Shown here in pieces: positions 1 through 11,542 of a stretch of DNA of 64,000 bases (positions are counted from its first letter, which is position 1; each line of letters opens with the position of its first letter). The DNA is from Owenia fusiformis (Eukaryota > Annelida > Polychaeta > Sabellida > Oweniidae). The notes beneath the pieces are model-generated. The model worked only from the letters and a program-made list of their open reading frames with translations. It ran no database searches and had not been told where the DNA came from. The position numbers and the translations under genes are program-made. Location: NCBI GenBank assembly GCA_903813345.2, contig CAIIXF020000008.1, positions 4,287,341-4,351,340 on the forward strand. Direction: 5' to 3'.

Positions 1-763
1 TCAAAACGGTACTGTTGCAGATTGGCTGTGTAATGTTCATGTACAGACAGCCACCCCCTCCTGCTTCACATGATTCCCCACATGCTGTATTTTTGATTAA
101 TTTTTGTAGCATCTTGTTAATTATTAAAAAATAGCAAAGTATATATTTTGTGACGATAACATCACTTATGAGAATTTGTTCATGTCATGAGAATTTGTTC
201 ATGTCATGTAGTCCCTGACTGCCTGATATGTAGCTAAGTTTGGTTTTTGCACACTAGTGAAACCATGCATTTTTCAATACGTGCCATGCCTTAGAAATGT
301 AACAGATACATGATAAGTCATCCTTCAATCAAAGGACTTCATTTATTACTCAATTCAGGAAATTATGGAAAGAAGAGAAATACCCTTGGACCAAGGATGA
401 CGAAAAGTACAAAATTATTTTTTCTTGAAATGTGTACAGGAAAGTGCTCATGCAAAAATAATGGGAAGTTGCATACCCTTCTCTTGAATGCCCATGCTGT
501 AACATAGTAACCGTATTAGGTTCAACTCATTCTAAATAAATGCGTGAAACATATAGGACCAATAGGAATCCCATTTCAGAATCCCCAGGATAAAATTAGT
601 TATGTTTGTTTCAAAGTGAAGTAAGTAAGCTATATTGCATTTCAAGTGCCAAAATACCAGTGGATATTGCTACTCGCCCGTTGATTCTCATACCAATGCT
701 TGGCTAGGTATGTTATACTCAAAAAAATAAAATAAAAAATAAAAACAAATTTGTTTATTTTAG
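1..763 (+). other. Intron upstream of the first visible SOS1 exon
   Basis: AT-rich sequence without a recognisable exon; the N-terminal residues of SOS proteins are not encoded here in any frame I read. An 18-bp direct duplication (ATGAGAATTTGTTCATGT) occurs at about 168-205. The stretch ends in the acceptor TTTATTTTAG. Confidence 0.6.
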
Positions 764-1024
764 GTTCAGAGACAGGTCCATCCAAATCTACATGCCCGTA
801 AAGATGCCTTAGAATACATAGACAGTCTTATACAGCAACTCTTAAATATGTTATGCCAATCTCAACCTCATACTGTAACAGATGTGGAAGACTGTGTTAA
901 GAAAACCTTCCCACACCCCATAGATAAGTGGGCCATAGGGGACGCTAACACTGCCTTGGAGAAAGGAAAGAAAAAATCCCCATTGGTTCTTCCTGTAGAA
1001 AAGCTTCATCCTATTTTAGTAAAG
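764..1024 (+). CDS. SOS1: SOS1 exon, histone fold (first in window)
   Basis: Encodes [19 protein letters not shown] through [14 protein letters not shown], 87 codons in phase 0. It matches the N-terminal histone-fold segment of SOS1 closely, including [10 protein letters not shown]. In this family the domain binds membrane lipid and packs on the DH-PH unit. Acceptor TTTTAG at 758-763; donor GTGAGT at 1025. The last 20 or so bases of the exon plus the donor are the founder of the minisatellite that follows. Confidence 0.97.
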
Positions 1025-2380
1025 GTGAGTGTTTGAAGTCATGTGATGCACAAGTGTATCCAATTTTAGTAAAGGTGAGTGTTTGAAGTCATGTGATACA
1101 CAAGTGTATCCAATTTTAGTAAAGGTGAGTGTTTGAAGTCATGTGATGCACAAGTGTATCCTATTCTAGTAAAGGTGAGTGTTTGAAGTCATGTGATACA
1201 CAAGTGTATCCTATTTTAGTAAAGGTGAGTGTTTGAAGTCATGTGATACACAAGTGTATCCAATTTTAGTAAAGGTGAGTGTTTGAAGTCATGTGATATA
1301 CAAGTGTATCCAATTTTAGTAAAGGTGAGTGTTTGAAGTCATGTGATGCACAAGTGTATCCAATTTTAGTAAAGGTGAGTGTTTGAAGTCATGTGATATA
1401 CAAGTGTATCCAATTTTAGTTAAGGTGAGTGTTTGAAGTCATGTGATGCACAAGTACAAGTATATCCAATTTTAGTAAAGGTGAGTGTTTGAAGTCATGT
1501 GATACACAAGTGTATCCAATTTTAGTAAAGGTGAGTGTTTGAAGTCATGTGATGCACAAGTGTATCCTATTCTAGTAAAGATGAGTGTTTGAAGTCATGT
1601 GATACACAAGTGTATCCAATTTTAGTAAAGGTGAGTGTTTGAAGTCATGTGATGCACAAGTGTATCCTATTCTAGTAAAGGTGAGTGTTTGAAGTCATGT
1701 GATACACAAGTGTATCCTATTTTAGTAAAGGTGAGTGTTTGAAGTCATGTGATACACAAGTGTATCCAATTTTAGTAAAGGTGAGTGTTTGAAGTCATGT
1801 GATATACAAGTGTATCCAATTTTAGTAAAGGTGAGTGTTTGAAGTCATGTGATGCACAAGTGTATCCAATTTTAGTAAAGGTGAGTGTTTGAAGTCATGT
1901 GATATACAAGTGTATCCAATTTTAGTAAAGGTGAGTGTTTGAAGTCATGTGATGCACAAGTGTATCCTATTTTAGTAAAGGTGAGTGTTTGAAGTCATGT
2001 GATACACAAGTGTATCCTATTTTAGTAAAGGTGAGTGTTTGAAGTCATGTGATGCACAAGTGTATCCAATTTTAGTAAAGGTGAGTGTTTGAAGTCATGT
2101 GATATACAAGTGTATCCAATTTTAGTAAAGGTGAGTGTTTGAAGTCATGTGATGCACAAGTGTATCCTATTTTAGTAAAGGTGAGTGTTTGAAGTCATGT
2201 GATGCACAAGTGTATCCTATTTTAGTAAAGGTGAGTGTTTGAAGTCATGTGATGCACAAGTGTATCCTATTTTAGTAAAGGTGAGTGTTTGAAGTCATGT
2301 GATACACATGTGTATCATATTTTAGTAAAGGTGAGTGTTTGAAGTCATGTGATGCGCAAGTGTATCCCATTTTCTCCTAA
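1025..2380 (+). repeat. 50-bp minisatellite made of exon end plus splice donor
   Basis: Twenty-six full units and a degraded 27th, unit length 50 bp (the ninth is 56 bp). Each unit holds ATTTTAGTAAAG followed by GTGAGT, a copy of the exon end and donor just upstream. Units vary at GATGCA/GATACA/GATATA and CCAAT/CCTAT. By these markers units 2-8 (1075-1424) repeat in the same order as units 12-18 (1581-1930), which is a higher-order duplication of 350 bp. Confidence 0.97.
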
Positions 2381-2733
2381 AGGAGAAGTCTTTCAACCAG
2401 ATTGAGAACCTATTCAAACCTTGTGTCAGAACAGGGCCAATATCTGAATTTAGGTGAGGCAATATTGAGAAGGTGAGGCTTAAATTGAATTGAGGCAATA
2501 TAATACTCTCAATTTGACTTTGTTTTTATAGTTTCTAAAAAATGTCTTCTCGTATTTTTTTGTAAAATATTTGCAACTGCCTCGTGCCTGGCTCATGACT
2601 AGTTTATACAGATATTACACAGTAGTACTTTGTGAAATATGTTGACTTATCAGTTGGAGAAAGAAGACAGAAATAGTTATTCTTGGAAAGACTTGTAGTT
2701 TGGAAAAAAGATTAACATGATAATGCATAATAA
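2381..2733 (+). other. Intron 1 unique stretch
   Basis: AT-rich intron sequence between the minisatellite and the Helitron-like element. I see no exon or strong repeat, only a short local duplication around GAGGCAATAT at 2455-2500. Confidence 0.5.
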
Positions 2734-3066
2734 TTATCCCACCGAACGAAGTTCATAGGGATATAGAGAAGCTGTCTGTCTGTTTGTTCGTCCCTCCATT
2801 TGTTTGTTTGTATAGATGACAGACAATTCAAATACATGTACCAGTAGATGGATTTGGTTAAAATTTTATAGGTTTATGCCTTATGGGTATAGAGTCACTG
2901 CTCGAGAAGGAATTTTCAATATGGCTGCTCAATTCAAAATGGTCACCATTTTTCATAAAAAATGTAATCTTTGATAACTCATATACCAGTTAACAGATTT
3001 GGTTTTTAATTTATATGCTGATACCTTAGGAACATAGAAGTCCCGAACCACTGAATTCCAAAATGG

Positions 3067-5271
3067 CATACCTGCCAACCTCTCACGTTTTTTTTAAAAA
3101 AAACAGGAGAATCCAGGAGATATTTTGCAAAAAACAGGAGAAAAACAGGAGACTTTTACTGAAAAAAACAGGAGAAAACAGGAGACTTCTTTTAAAAAAC
3201 AGGAGAAAACAGGAGGTTTCTTTTAGAAAACAAGTTACCATCTAAAAAACAGGAGAAAACAAGAGACTTTCAGTCTAAACAGGAGATTTTCTTTAAAAAA
3301 CAGGAGAAAACAGGAGACTTCTTTTAAAAAACAGGAGAAAACAGGAGGTTTCGTTTAGAAAACAAGTTACCATCTAAAAAACAGGAGAAAACAGGAGATT
3401 TTCAGTCTAAACAGGAGATTTTCTTTAAAAACAGGGGAAAACAGGAGACTTCTTTTAAAAAACAGGAGAAAACATGAGGTTTATTTTAGTAACCCCCCTA
3501 TCACACCAAACTCGTTCTTACCCGTTCTTGCCAGTCCTACGAAAACGTCATAAAACGGGCTCAATCTTGCTGTGGTCGGGAAATATGTCTGAAATAATTA
3601 GCTTCTTCGTTCTTAAACAGTCTTCAATACGTCCTTCTCGTTCGCAGTTCGTTCAGGTCGCACCACGTCGGTGTGCAACGTAGTAGAACGCGTCCCTTAG
3701 TCTAGAAGGTCAACATGACCTGAGTACAGAACGTTATGGTCGCCATCGAATTTTGAATCGATTCAAAATTCTAAAATCACATTCCCGTCTGAGAACGATC
3801 ATAAAGTTCGTAAATAGACCTTAGAAAGTTGCAGCTACGTTCATTCCGTTCGCACACAGTTTTGAAGAACGCAGTGGCAACTTGTTTGGTGTGATAGCTA
3901 TATTTTTGCTAACTCGTTCATAAGCAGTGTTAAATACGTTCTCAATCAGTTTAAACCCGTTTGCAATTAGTCGTTCTCAACACGTCCTCAGACAATACAA
4001 CTCGTTGTTAAAACGTCCCTAGTAGGATTGAAGTACGACGGTTCCGTTCGTAGTACGTCCAGCTCGTCGTTAGTACGTTGTCACTCGTTCTAATTGTAGA
4101 ACTTGACGACCACGAGAACATTTTGAGCATTGTTTAAGTTCTAGAGGACCTTCCCGTTCGAGTACGTTCGATGAAGTTTGTTAATAGATCCCAAACGGTT
4201 CTTAGTAGGTCCAGTCCGTTCGTACACAGTTGAAGCCCGTTTTTGAGAACGTAGTGAGAACTAGTTTGGTGTGATAGTAGGGTAAACAAGTTACCATCTA
4301 AAAAACAGGAGAAAACAGGAGATTTTCAGTCTAAACAGGAGATTTTCTTTAAAAACAGGAGAAAACAATTTATTTTAATATAATAAAAGCTTGAGAAAAC
4401 AGATTATCTTTAAAAACAGGAGAAAACAGGGTATTTTATTTTAAAACAGGAGAAAACAGGATATTTTCCTTAAAAACAAGAGAAAACAGGATATTTTCTT
4501 TAAAAACAGGAGGAAACAGGAGACTTCTTTATAAAACAGTTTAAAACATAGGGAGTATCGGTATCGATGTTGCATCCTGGGAGCCAATCCTCCTTGGTCC
4601 AGGATGGAAAAACCGGGGGAAAAACCAAAAAGCTTACCGTAAATGTGACTGATAAATCTCAATCTTTGACAAACTTCAATGGTAAAATCATTCAAACTTA
4701 TTTAACATGATTTCTCATAATGTATATACATCCTTAATCTTGGTAGGCTTACGCAATCGTGCATAAATAGACAAAACTATTCTTACCCCCGTTTCACGGA
4801 CATACTTGCGCAGATTCTTATCGCCTCCACTCAGGAGATTATCTACGTAATACGCATGCGCTAGGATCGTAATAAAGGATGGATTCGCTCTTACTGATTA
4901 AAATTGTTGCGCGTGCGCTAATTTCGTTGTTGTTGATTGGACATTTATATTAGATTAACTTTGTTTTTCATGATTAGATGTCGCTCGAGTTAATTGACTT
5001 TTATGTAAGATACTGGAGACGATCGATTAGTACTCGGATTCAAGTTAAAAATCGAGAGGTAAGAGGAAAAAACGGGAGGACACAGACAAAATCGGGGGAT
5101 TTCTACCTAAAACATGCGAAGTTTTTTGTAGAAATCGGGGGAAATCGGGAGAAAAAATCGGGAGATGATGAAAAATTACAAAATTAGAAAATCGGGAGAT
5201 GACAAAATTGCGCAGGAGATGGGTTAAAAAAACAGGAATCTCCCGATTTAAATCGGGAGTTGGCAACTGTG
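3067..5271 (+). mobile_element. DNA transposon nested in H1
   Basis: Ends CATACCTGCCAAC and, on the other strand, CACAGTTGCCAAC: 10 of 13 positions match without gaps. AAATGG flanks both sides (3061-3066 and 5272-5277). Removing it restores AAAATGG-CTACCATTTTTT, which resembles the undisturbed sequence at about 26223. The interior is mostly A-rich repeats of AACAGGAGAAAACAGGAGAC and, near the right end, of ATCGGGAGAT. The superfamily is uncertain (hAT-like is possible). No intact transposase seen. Confidence 0.6.
3493..4282 (+). mobile_element. PIF/Harbinger-like MITE nested in the nested element
   Basis: 790 bp flanked by TAA on both sides (3490-3492, 4283-4285), the 3-bp target expected of PIF/Harbinger. 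The terminal inverted repeats CCCCCCTATCACACCAAACT and CCCTACTATCACACCAAACT differ at two positions. The interior is rich in GTTCGT/ACGTCC motifs. A second copy of the right end (TTTGGTGTGATAG) lies internally at about 3883, so the element looks like two related halves in tandem. The small ORFs here are not genes. Confidence 0.8.
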
Positions 5272-5641
5272 AAATGGCTACCATTTTTTGGTAAAAAAAT
5301 GTAATTTTTCATATTTCAAATACCAGTTGATGGATTTGGTACAAATTTAATATGCTGATACTTTAGGGACATAGTACTCTGCTCAAAAGTTAATATTCAA
5401 GATGACCAGCATTATTTGTTAAAAAATGTAAAATTTTCAAAATGACTGTTGAATAAAAAACTGGTCACTCTCGAATCAGTTGTTGGCAGCTTACATCATG
5501 GGTGTATATTTTGTTCAAAAGAGACAATACTGCTCTCCTACTTCCTGGTTACGTCTATCATGTAATGTCCAAAATGACTATCGATTTAAAAGAATGTTAG
5601 TTCGGTGGGATTTTCTACTCCGTAGACTTGCTGCTTCCTAG

Positions 5642-6579
5642 TTAACATTTCATTGACACTTCGTTTTATTTATGAGCCATTATCATGTTAAGCTAACTTA
5701 TAAATGAGAAATATGTATTGTTGAAATTTCCGAGAAGCATACAAATGTAATATATTTCAAAGATTTTTATGTTCACCAGTTCAGACACTTTTTGCTTAAC
5801 TTTCAGTTTGTTAACTTTTTAATTCAAACGACTTTGATTTGAACAGTATATCATTTGACAAGAACAATACGTATTTAGACCCAATACTTTAAGATACACC
5901 TTTAGACCTGGACATTTATAAACTTTACCACCCACAGATTTGAATACTGTATAAATGCTTGAACTCCTTTAGACCTGAACACCTTTAGACTTAAACACCT
6001 CAAAACCAATACCTTTAACCAAAATAGTTCAAATACCTATAGGTCTGAATACCTTTAGACCTGAGTATCTTTAGATCTGAACACCCTTAGACTTGGAACA
6101 ACTTTAGACTTGAATACCTTTAGACCTAAATACTTTTAGACCTTAATTCCTTTTAATCTGAATACCTTTAGATCTGAATTCCTTAAGTCCTGAACATCCT
6201 TAAACTCAACACCTTTAGACCTGAATACTTTTAGTGTAAATACTTTTAGACCTTAATACTTTAAGGTCTTAACACCTTGAGACTTGCCTTTAGTCCTGAA
6301 CATTTTTAAACTCAACACCTTTGGACCTGGAACCCTTTAAACCTAAACATCTTTGGACATGAACATCTTTAGACTTTCACTTACAGATCTGAACACCTTT
6401 TGGCTTGAACATTTAGTTATATCCAAATACCAAATTCCACAAACCCTAATTACTTTGAAATTTGAACATTTTTATACTCCTGAACTATAAAATTGAATAC
6501 CTTTTGCAATTATTTCTGCCACACAATTCAGCTGAGCCCTGGCCCAATATTACTAATCATATTTGATTTTACATTTTAG
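5642..6579 (+). repeat. Degenerate tandem repeat CCTTTAGACCTGAAYAC in intron 1
   Basis: From about 5880 to 6440 the motif CCTTTAGACCTGAA recurs many times with irregular spacing of roughly 15-25 bp and heavy divergence. The rest of the stretch is AT-rich intron without features I can name, ending in the acceptor ACATTTTAG. Confidence 0.75.
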
Positions 6580-6663
6580 GAGGTGCTGGGCTATAAGGTT
6601 GACTTCCAAGTGTCACTCTATATAGTGGCAGTCTTAGAATATATTGCCGCTGATATATTTAAG
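6580..6663 (+). CDS. SOS1: SOS1 exon 2, histone fold
   Basis: 28 codons, phase 0 to 0: [20 protein letters not shown] and on to FK. Corresponds to the start of the second histone-fold helix bundle. Donor GTAGGT. Confidence 0.96.
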
Positions 6664-8139
6664 GTAGGTGTCTAGCAATTTCCCTTTGTATATATTTTGT
6701 CCAAAAGTGCTGCCATCTATCATTAATTGCCAAAACTATCAAGTATATTTTGTTATCAGAATGAACAATTGGGGACATTGATTTGTGTTTCGTGCTTGTC
6801 GAGATGGTTAGTATCCACTCATTGAAAATAAATGATATCTCTCAAATATCATAGGATAACTTTTATTTACAGCCACGATTAGAAATATAAATAGACTTGA
6901 TGGCCACATGTATATACAGTGATATCCCCAGCATTAAAGCACGTGGGCACAGCACCCAACTGAGATTTTGAAAACAAGCTTGCACCCACCTGAATATCCA
7001 TTTGTACCCATTTGAAAATGAGAGAAAATCATGAAAATTTGGCATATATTGAGCAATTTTGGTCTGATTATAAAAATGAGAACTTTCCACCCACTTGAGA
7101 AAAAATTTTGTGGAGGACACTAATATAACCTACAAAAGTTATCCAAGTGATCAAAATAATCCTGTATGTGTAGCAACTAAATCAAATCTTTGCTCTGTTA
7201 ATAATGCCACCAGCTATTATGCATATGCAATGACATCACACAGTAAGTGATCAAATGCAAAAAAGCCTTCAAAATGGGAACTCCCTTCCGATATAGTATA
7301 ATTAGACTAGCACCATCATTCTTGCCTATTTTTTTACTTGATAGTCCAACTCTCCAAATCTGTTCTTATTTGAAACAATACCTAAGCATAGTTTTAAATG
7401 ATACGCAATTAAAAGATATATCCCTTGAAAGAGGGCATCACTATTGCCTTACTGTGTATGAAGAGGACAATAGAGGATGTGACAAATATACAACATAATG
7501 TTTCTTATTGTGCCTATGACATAATATTGTTAACATATTTCTATAACTTTCTTGAATGATGGAATTATGCTCTTTATGACATCTTGAACATGATATTATA
7601 ACTTTAATACTTATATTTTTTTTATAATTTATAGATAACATGATATTTTATTCTTGGAAGTAATGTAGGTGGTAAACCTAGAAAGGTGCCCCTATGGGAG
7701 ACAATGATGCTATTTCTAAATTTGTTTTGCTTGATAATTAGTCTCTCTGTGACTTCATAAGAACTTTTTATCAATTCTTGAAAAAAGAGATGTTCATGCT
7801 TTTTTTGATTATACACTTCGCAACCAATTATTGATCAAATTAGTTGGTTGAAATGTAACTTGTATTACATATATCGATGCTCCAAAGAAGTAGTAACATC
7901 TTGTTATTATTATTAATACTAACTGACATCTTGTTTGAATAAAGCTTTAATCCTGATATTTTATGACTTATGCTGTCTGATTCCAGTCCTGTTATTGTGC
8001 ACTATCTGCACTAAAATTAGTAAAAATGACATTCCTGATTGAGATCAGATGTCATTAGAATGTCCCCCATCCCCTCCCCACCCTATCCCCCCATCACGTG
8101 GCATCATATATTCACTAAGCATTATTCTTTGTTTTCCAG
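6664..8139 (+). other. SOS1 intron 2
   Basis: Holds an interspersed repeat at about 6940-7130 that returns inverted at about 32755-32960. The remainder is AT-rich with no gene I can support. Confidence 0.6.
6940..7130 (-). repeat. Interspersed repeat, copy 1
   Basis: Shares CACCCAACTGAGATTTTG, a CATTTGAAAATGAGAGAAAATCAT-type core and the TTTTGGTCTGA motif with the reverse complement of 32755-32960. Two diverged copies in opposite orientation indicate a dispersed family. Ends not defined. Confidence 0.7.
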
Positions 8140-8220
8140 TTGGCAGGAAATTATGTCCGTAACATAAAACACTCTGAGATTACTAGCCAAGACATCAAAG
8201 TTGCTATGTGTGCAGACAAG
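8140..8220 (+). CDS. SOS1: SOS1 exon 3, histone fold
   Basis: 27 codons, phase 0 to 0: [20 protein letters not shown] then VAMCADK, matching the end of the second histone fold. Acceptor GTTTTCCAG, donor GTAATA. Confidence 0.96.
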
Positions 8221-9381
8221 GTAATATTTTTGTGCTCAACATACTCTATGAACTGACAGCTGTGGAAAAATGAAATAGAGAGAGTTTGAGTCAGGGTTGA
8301 GTACACCATCCACTCATACCAGTGATTGCACACCTTTCTTCCACCATGTCTCCATGTTATTAGTTCCTGAGATGTGGCCATTCCTATAATGGTACATTTT
8401 TGAACCACTATTTAACGTTTATTTAACTTATTGATTAGGGATAAGTACCTTGAAATATTGATCCTTCAAATTTAACTTGAATAAGGCAAGAGTAGATTAA
8501 AACAAATAATAAGCATATCTTCAGCATATCCATTTCTTCATGAAAAATTCATGATTCTTGTTTATTTCATTTACTTTACAGAAATTTTAAGATTTGTTGT
8601 TCCTACTCTTGTCAATTTTATATGAATTTCAAAACATCAAAAATTTGATATCCTTTCATCAACAAAACAATGCATGGAACATACTTTGGCCTATTTTTTT
8701 AGTTCAATAAGTGTTGAAGGGTGAAATGATGATTGGTGGCATTATTATGGGACATTGATTCTATGAGTGATTTGCCTGAAATGGCTGTTAGTATTTGGTA
8801 ATCACAATTGAGTCTGTTTCTCAGTATGGTACAAAGGATAATTAACTTGAGTTATGGCTGTAGTTTTTGCTGAGAAAAAACAGTGGAGTTATTGTTTTTC
8901 TAGTTTTCTAGTTTGACACTGATTTGACACCAAAATTCAGTGTATCATCAGAAATAACTGTGCTCATTTTGCATCAATTTGATGGCAAGATGGCACAAAG
9001 AATATCTGGTAATTTAGCTCTAAATTGGATCAGACACAAGTTAGTCAAAGCAATACCGAAGGTGAGTTTCACTTGGTTAAATCTCGTCATTGTCACAAAA
9101 GACTTCTGAGTTCTTTATCACTTTTGTTGCTGAAAATTTTGTGCATGTATTAAGTAAGTAGCATTAAGTAATTTTAGGGATTCTAATAAAATTTGATCTA
9201 GAACTGTCTAGACAAAAAACAAAAAGATTGATTTTGATCATTTTTATTTGCATTGAAAGTATATGTATTAAACATATTGTGGTAAAAAATGTTGTCTATG
9301 CATATTGACATTCACTTATGGCTCGTTTAGGGTAGTAGATTGGAAGATTAATTTATGAATATACATGTTCTGTATTTCCAG
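8221..9381 (+). other. SOS1 intron 3
   Basis: AT-rich intron of 1161 bp; I see no repeat, RNA or coding signal in it. Confidence 0.6.
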
Positions 9382-9717
9382 GTCCTTATGGACATGTTCT
9401 TTCAAGATGATGAGGTCTCATTCAGTGTCGAGGAAGAACCTGTTAAACAAGGATCTCTAAAATATGAGGACATCGTCAAAGATCTCATCCTAGAAGAAAC
9501 TCAGCATGTTCGAGATCTTAACATGATAATTAAAGTATTCAGGGACCCATTTGAAAAACTGTTCCCAAAAAGTGGCGATTTGGACGCTATATTTAGCAAT
9601 ATTTTTGAAGTGTATGAATTTTCTACGAAATTATTAAGTTCCTTGGAAGATGTTGTCGAAGCAACTGAAGAAAACTCGGTTCCATTGATTGGTGGCATTT
9701 TTGAGGAACTTGCCGAG
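9382..9717 (+). CDS. SOS1: SOS1 exon 4, start of the DH domain
   Basis: 112 codons, phase 0 to 0. Begins VLMDMFFQDDE (end of the histone-fold region), then a short acidic linker and the first DH helix (YEDIVKDLILEETQHVRDLN, MIIKVFRDPF), finishing FEELAE. The DH domain is the Rac-directed exchange module and also autoinhibits the Ras site. Donor GTAAGA. Confidence 0.97.
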
Positions 9718-9734
9718 GTAAGAATTTTTACCAC

Positions 9735-9850
9735 ACTTTGAAAAGCTTGGAACAACATAAATTTTGTCATCAAAATTCAAGGAAACCACTTATCTTTTCA
9801 ACTTGATGCAAGAACAGGCTAGTGCCAAGATCTGATTGGGTTTTATCAAA
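9735..9850 (+). repeat. Fragment of the 10140-10958 element family
   Basis: Carries CACTTTGAAAA then TTTTGTCATCAAAATTC, ACCACTTATC, TTCAACTTG, GCCAAGATCTGATT in the same order as the larger element downstream. It begins only about 18 bp after the exon 4 donor. Confidence 0.7.
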
Positions 9851-9950
9851 TTGAGTTGACTTTCCAATGGTATATGATTATTGTTATTATTTGCTACGTA
9901 TCATCTAATCATGCATTTACGAGCCTTTCCTGTTGTGGAGACCTTATTCA

Positions 9951-10139
9951 ATAGGTACCTGCATTCAATAGGTACCCGCATTCAATAGGTACCCGCATTC
10001 ATTATCCCTTTGAACAAAGTTCTGGAGATACAGAGAATGGCTCTCCATTCATTCGTCCAGCCATCCATTTGTACCTTTGACTTCAAATATAATTCTTATT
10101 TTATTCATATGCCCTGATTCAACAGCATATTAACTTTTT
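9951..10139 (+). repeat. 17-bp triplication and a 5' fragment of the Helentron-like family
   Basis: ATTCAATAGGTACCCGC is repeated three times up to 10000. From 10005 TCCCTTTGAACAAAGTTCTG resembles the 5' head of H1-H4 (TCCCATCGAACGAAGTTCGG), followed by a CATTCGTCCAGCCATCC region. It stops where the next element starts at 10140, so it is a truncated head. Confidence 0.5.
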
Positions 10140-10958
10140 ATCGCACTTTGAAAAAGTGCTATATTGTCGTCTTGTGCTGTTGGGCGGGCGTGCGGGCGGG
10201 CGGGACATAAACCAAATCTTGTCATCAAATTTCCAGGATAACTGCTTACCTGTTCAACTTGAAATTTTTACAGATGCAAGAGCAGACTAGTACCAAGATC
10301 TGATTAGGTTAAGGGCATGCTGGGTAAACTACGTGGCCGCCATTTTGAATTTTTCAACAAATCTTGTCATCAAAATTCCAGGAAAACCACTTATCCGTTC
10401 AACTTGAAATTTTTACAGATGCAAGAGCAGACTATTGCCAAGATCTGATTAGGTTTTGGGTATGCTGGCTGAATTACATGGTGGCCATTTTGAATTTTTG
10501 AATTTGGTGGCCATTTTGAATTTTTCAACTTGCTCCAAATTGACCAAATTTTTTTTTTAAAACATCTACAAGTTCTCAGAAGTTCAAATCTCACCTTAGA
10601 TTTCAGATTTGACCTTTCGTTGACCTTCAGTGGCCTTGAAAAGGTCAAAAATTTGATTTTCTAAATTGATATTTTGGATTTAAATTTAGGTCAGCTTAAT
10701 TACAAAACACCTACTGAGGTCTGAAAAAGTGAAATTTTCAAGGTCGAAGGTCATCAAATTAGGTCACAAACAATGTTATCTAAATTTTCCCAAAGTTCAA
10801 GACTACAAATAAATTCTTGTCATCAAAATTGCAGGAAAACCGCTAACCTTGTCAACTTGAAATGTTTACAGATGCAAGAGCAGAACTCCAAGGTCTGATT
10901 AGGTTTTGGCCATGCTGGGTAAATTGCATGGTGGCCAGTTTGCTCTTCAAAGTGCGAT
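10140..10958 (+). mobile_element. Non-autonomous element with 13-bp inverted ends, internal repeats
   Basis: ATCGCACTTTGAA at 10140-10152 is exactly complementary to TTCAAAGTGCGAT at 10946-10958. Inside, after a GGGCGGGCG-type run, a module of about 140-150 bp recurs: TGTCATCAAAATTCCAGG, CAACTTGAAATTTTTACAG, GATGCAAGAGCAGA, GATCTGATTAGG, GGTGGCCATTTTGAATTTTT. The plan of head with GC simple repeat, then modules ending in GGCCATTTT, then inverted tail resembles H3/H4, so this may be a second family of the same class. Its true 3' end may lie up to about 10983. Confidence 0.65.
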
Positions 10959-11385
10959 ATTTATCACTGTGTGTCTTGTTTAGTATTTTTGTTAGGACTT
11001 ATTAAATTGTAATGCTATTATAGGCATTTTTGTACAATTTAGATTATTGAATCTAATTGCTGCTTCTAATTTGAAAATTAACTTTAAAGATTTGGGAGGC
11101 AAGATATTGTTTGGGGTACTAATTGTTTGTGTTGGAACATATCATGTACCATTCACCAGGTCTACTGGTAACACATTTCACACCCAGTCAACCAATAAAG
11201 CTTGTGTTTTTAATATTATTTTTTCATAACCAATATTGGTATAAACATACTTGTTTTTTATATTTTATGTATAACCTTTGGACAGTTTGTGACCAGTCTG
11301 ATATCATATTTTAAATCATATTTCAGAATAATATTCATTTAAAAAAGTTCCATGCCTACTTATACTTATGCCTTATGCCTTCCAG

Positions 11386-11496
11386 AATGCAGAATTTGTT
11401 GTGTATGAGAGATACGCAGAAGATCTTATGAAACCTCATGGTCGAGAGAGATTGAATATACTACTTCAAAGAAAAGATTTAAAAGAAACTTTAGAT
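11386..11496 (+). CDS. SOS1: SOS1 exon 5, DH domain
   Basis: 37 codons, phase 0 to 0: NAEFVVYERYAEDLMKPHGR and onward to KETLD. Aligns with the human DH segment containing YESYARDIL. This is the least conserved DH exon here. Acceptor CCTTCCAG, donor GTAAGT. Confidence 0.9.
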
Positions 11497-11542
11497 GTAA
11501 GTGACATTGAAATAATAGATACTTGTACATTGTAGTATGAAT

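Larger units (their letters stand above)
2734..5641 (+). mobile_element. Helentron/HINE-like element copy H1 (interrupted)
   Basis: Begins TTATCCCACCGAACGAAG and ends with a decayed hairpin and CTAG followed by T. The 5' TCCCACCGAAC is answered near the 3' end by its exact complement GTTCGGTGGGA (5600-5610), 31 bases before the terminal G, so the inverted repeat is asymmetric. Its interior, once a nested insertion is removed, matches copy H2 at 26040-26424. No protein-coding region remains, so it is non-autonomous. Confidence 0.75.

Noticed and set aside
1025-2380. CRISPR-like array
   Set aside because: The genome is eukaryotic, there are no unique spacers, and the unit is continuous with the exon end.
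3474-5284. Short ORFs on both strands
   Set aside because: They lie inside nested repeats and MITE sequence made of CAGGAGA and GTTCGT motifs.
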